A stretch of DNA of 64,000 bases from an uncultured Lachnospiraceae bacterium (lineage in GTDB: Bacteria; Bacillota; Clostridia; Lachnospirales; Lachnospiraceae), in contig CAJTSB010000009.1 in assembly GCA_910578825.1 (NCBI GenBank), positions 420 through 64,419 of the forward strand, read 5' to 3'. Shown here one piece after another: positions 62,777-64,000 of this stretch. The position numbers were made by a program, and so were the translations under genes. Every line of letters begins with the position of its first letter. Within the stretch, counting starts at the first letter, position 1. The notes under the pieces were generated by a model that was given only the letters and a program-made list of their open reading frames with translations, was not told the DNA's origin and did not search any database.

Positions 62777-63538
62777 CTATCTTCGTATGGATACGCCTCT
62801 CTGCGCCAGATAATTTTTTAATTCCAAAATCTCCAATTCCTTATAGTGGAACAGCGATGCCGCCAATGCCGCCTCTGCGCCGCCTTCCGTCAAGGCCTCA
62901 TAAAAATGCTCCTTTGTGCCTGCGCCGCCTGAGGCAATTACCGGAATGGAAACATTGTCTGCAATCGTTTTCGTCAACGCCAGATCATAGCCCGCCTTCG
63001 TACCGTCACAATCCATACTTGTAAGCAAAATCTCACCGGCTCCCATACGATTGGCACGCATAGCCCACTCAACCGCATCCAGACCGGTATCAATCCTGCC
63101 GCCATTTTTATATACATTCCATCCACTACCGTCCTCCCTGCGCCTGGCGTCAATTGCAACAACCACGCACTGGCTGCCAAATTTATCTGCCGCATCACTG
63201 ATTAATTCAGGCGTATTGATCGCAGAAGAATTGATGGAAATCTTATCTGCCCCTTCCCGGAGAAGTACCTTAAAATCCTCCACCGTGCGAATACCGCCTC
63301 CCACCGTGAAGGGAATAAATACGGTCTGCGCTACCCTGCGCACCATATCAACCACCGTATTTCTGGCGTCCGACGACGCCGTAATATCCAAAAACACAAC
63401 CTCATCCGCACCTGCCTTATCATAGGCAGCTGCTACTGCCACCGGATCTCCGGCATCCTTGAGATTGACAAAATTAACACCTTTTACCACACGTCCGTCA
63501 TGTACATCCAGACAGGGAATGATTCGTTTGGTAAACAT
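62777..63538 (-). CDS. hisF: Imidazole glycerol phosphate synthase, cyclase subunit
   Basis: Uses ammonia from HisH to close the imidazole ring in histidine synthesis, also releasing AICAR. About 253 residues in a (beta/alpha)8 barrel. The catalytic Asp pair is in [14 protein letters not shown] near 10 and VVAIDARR near 130; barrel motifs [10 protein letters not shown] near 80 and [11 protein letters not shown] near 200. I chose the second ATG (63538), seven bases after GGGGAGG; the first is at 63541. The start overlaps the hisH stop, fitting the obligatory heterodimer. Confidence 0.96.
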   Translation of the reverse strand: MFTKRIIPCLDVHDGRVVKGVNFVNLKDAGDPVAVAAAYDKAGADEVVFLDITASSDARNTVVDMVRRVAQTVFIPFTVGGGIRTVEDFKVLLREGADKISINSSAINTPELISDAADKFGSQCVVVAIDARRREDGSGWNVYKNGGRIDTGLDAVEWAMRANRMGAGEILLTSMDCDGTKAGYDLALTKTIADNVSIPVIASGGAGTKEHFYEALTEGGAEAALAASLFHYKELEILELKNYLAQRGVSIRR

Positions 63539-64000
63539 CATTGCACCTCCCCTGTTCCGGCAAAATTCCGTAAAATCTGCAACCCTGCACTGCTACTCTT
63601 CTCCGGATGGAACTGACATGCAAACACATTTTCCTGTTCCACGGACGCATGGATACTGACTCCATATTCTGTAGATGCCTTAACAATTTCCTCATCCCTG
63701 GCTTTCAGGTAATAGGAATGCACAAAATAAACAAATGCACCCTCCGTAATTCCGGCAAAAAGCCTTCCCTGATGCTGCAAATGCAGGGAATTCCAACCAA
63801 TATGGGGAATTTTAAGTCCGTCTTTCGCCGGAATTCTCACAATTTCCCCGTCCAGAATATGTAAACCTTCCACACCGCCGTTTTCCTCACTGCCTGCAAA
63901 CAAGAGCTGCAAGCCCAAACATATGCCAAGAAACGGCGTCTGTTTCTCTATCACTTCACGAATGACTTTATCCAGATCATATTGTCTGATTCGCTCCATT
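63538..64000 (-). CDS. hisH: Imidazole glycerol phosphate synthase, glutaminase subunit (N-terminus beyond the window)
   Basis: A class I glutamine amidotransferase that feeds ammonia to HisF. 153 residues are visible; the family is about 200, so roughly the first 50 lie beyond the right edge. The nucleophile is in [13 protein letters not shown] near the start of the visible part, the oxyanion/substrate region is [13 protein letters not shown], and the catalytic His/Glu pair is in [10 protein letters not shown] near the C-terminus. The 3' end overlaps the hisF start. Only hisF and hisH of the his pathway are in the window. Confidence 0.95.
   Translation of the reverse strand, partial: MERIRQYDLDKVIREVIEKQTPFLGICLGLQLLFAGSEENGGVEGLHILDGEIVRIPAKDGLKIPHIGWNSLHLQHQGRLFAGITEGAFVYFVHSYYLKARDEEIVKASTEYGVSIHASVEQENVFACQFHPEKSSSAGLQILRNFAGTGEVQ

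Overview
The window looks like a chromosome segment of a low-to-mid GC Firmicute of class Clostridia, most likely family Lachnospiraceae. The reasons are the 874-residue clostridial-type pyruvate phosphate dikinase, the DUF4364, DUF1292, IreB and YlbF proteins, a lone HPr-like protein, the era-yqzL-recO-glyS and ireB-ruvX-DUF1292 gene orders, strong AGGAGG ribosome sites and TTGACA/TATAAT promoters. This is inference from protein families and gene order; no database search was possible. Most genes lie on the minus strand. No rRNA, tRNA, CRISPR array or complete insertion sequence was seen.

Layout. 1-880: the edge of what may be a mobile element (DUF3970-like and DUF6075-like genes behind a strong terminator). 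881-12854: ppdK, a plus-strand membrane acyltransferase, then glyS, a lipoprotein, recO, yqzL-like, era, an M16 protease and an MscS channel. 12980-14251: a plus-strand double-HD protein with a consensus promoter. 14321-21072: serA, serC, ilvB, leuB, yajC and tgt, transcribed leftward. 21298-22452: aroC. 22528-30495: a leftward run of mtaB, ireB, ruvX, DUF1292, RNase J, ylbF, a catalytic-domain-less MltG stub, trmR-like, U32 (TrhP-like) and a lactonase. 30669: an HPr-like gene without the phosphorylatable histidine. 30952-39262: thiI, nifS-like, rsmE, prmA, a coiled-coil J protein and a 1192-residue transglutaminase-like surface protein. 39464-44334: the heat-shock operon hrcA-grpE-dnaK-dnaJ behind a perfect CIRCE operator. 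44335-44796: a repeat-rich spacer. 44797-48435: asnB, an Hpt protein, PAP2 and a membrane protein. 48450-52073: an A+T-rich island with an AbiH-family phage-defence gene and two unknown genes. 52201-57118: prfA, prmC, DUF1385, rpmE and rho. 57314-60081: malic enzyme, a radical SAM protein and DUF4364, rightward. 60151-64000: a zinc-ribbon protein, flavin reductase, a coiled-coil membrane protein, ung, hisF and the start-truncated hisH.

How the genes work together. Translation and tRNA modification dominate: glyS, tgt, mtaB, thiI with its sulfur donor nifS, a TrhP-like/TrmR pair that could act in sequence on wobble uridine, prmA, rsmE, rpmE, and prfA with its methylase prmC. Amino-acid synthesis is represented by serA/serC, ilvB/leuB, aroC, asnB and hisF/hisH. 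Stress and genome upkeep are represented by hrcA-dnaK, recO, ung, ruvX and MscS.

The least explained signals are: (1) a repeated RNA-like element just upstream of the ribosome sites of serC, nifS and hrcA, whose inner stem changes sequence but keeps pairing; (2) the AbiH island with two unrecognised companions; (3) the 15-bp inverted-repeat element plus 41-bp tandem repeats between asnB and hrcA; (4) a terminator placed immediately before the DUF6075-like gene; and (5) three degenerate or truncated family members (HPr without His, MltG without its catalytic domain, and a second HD domain reading HN).
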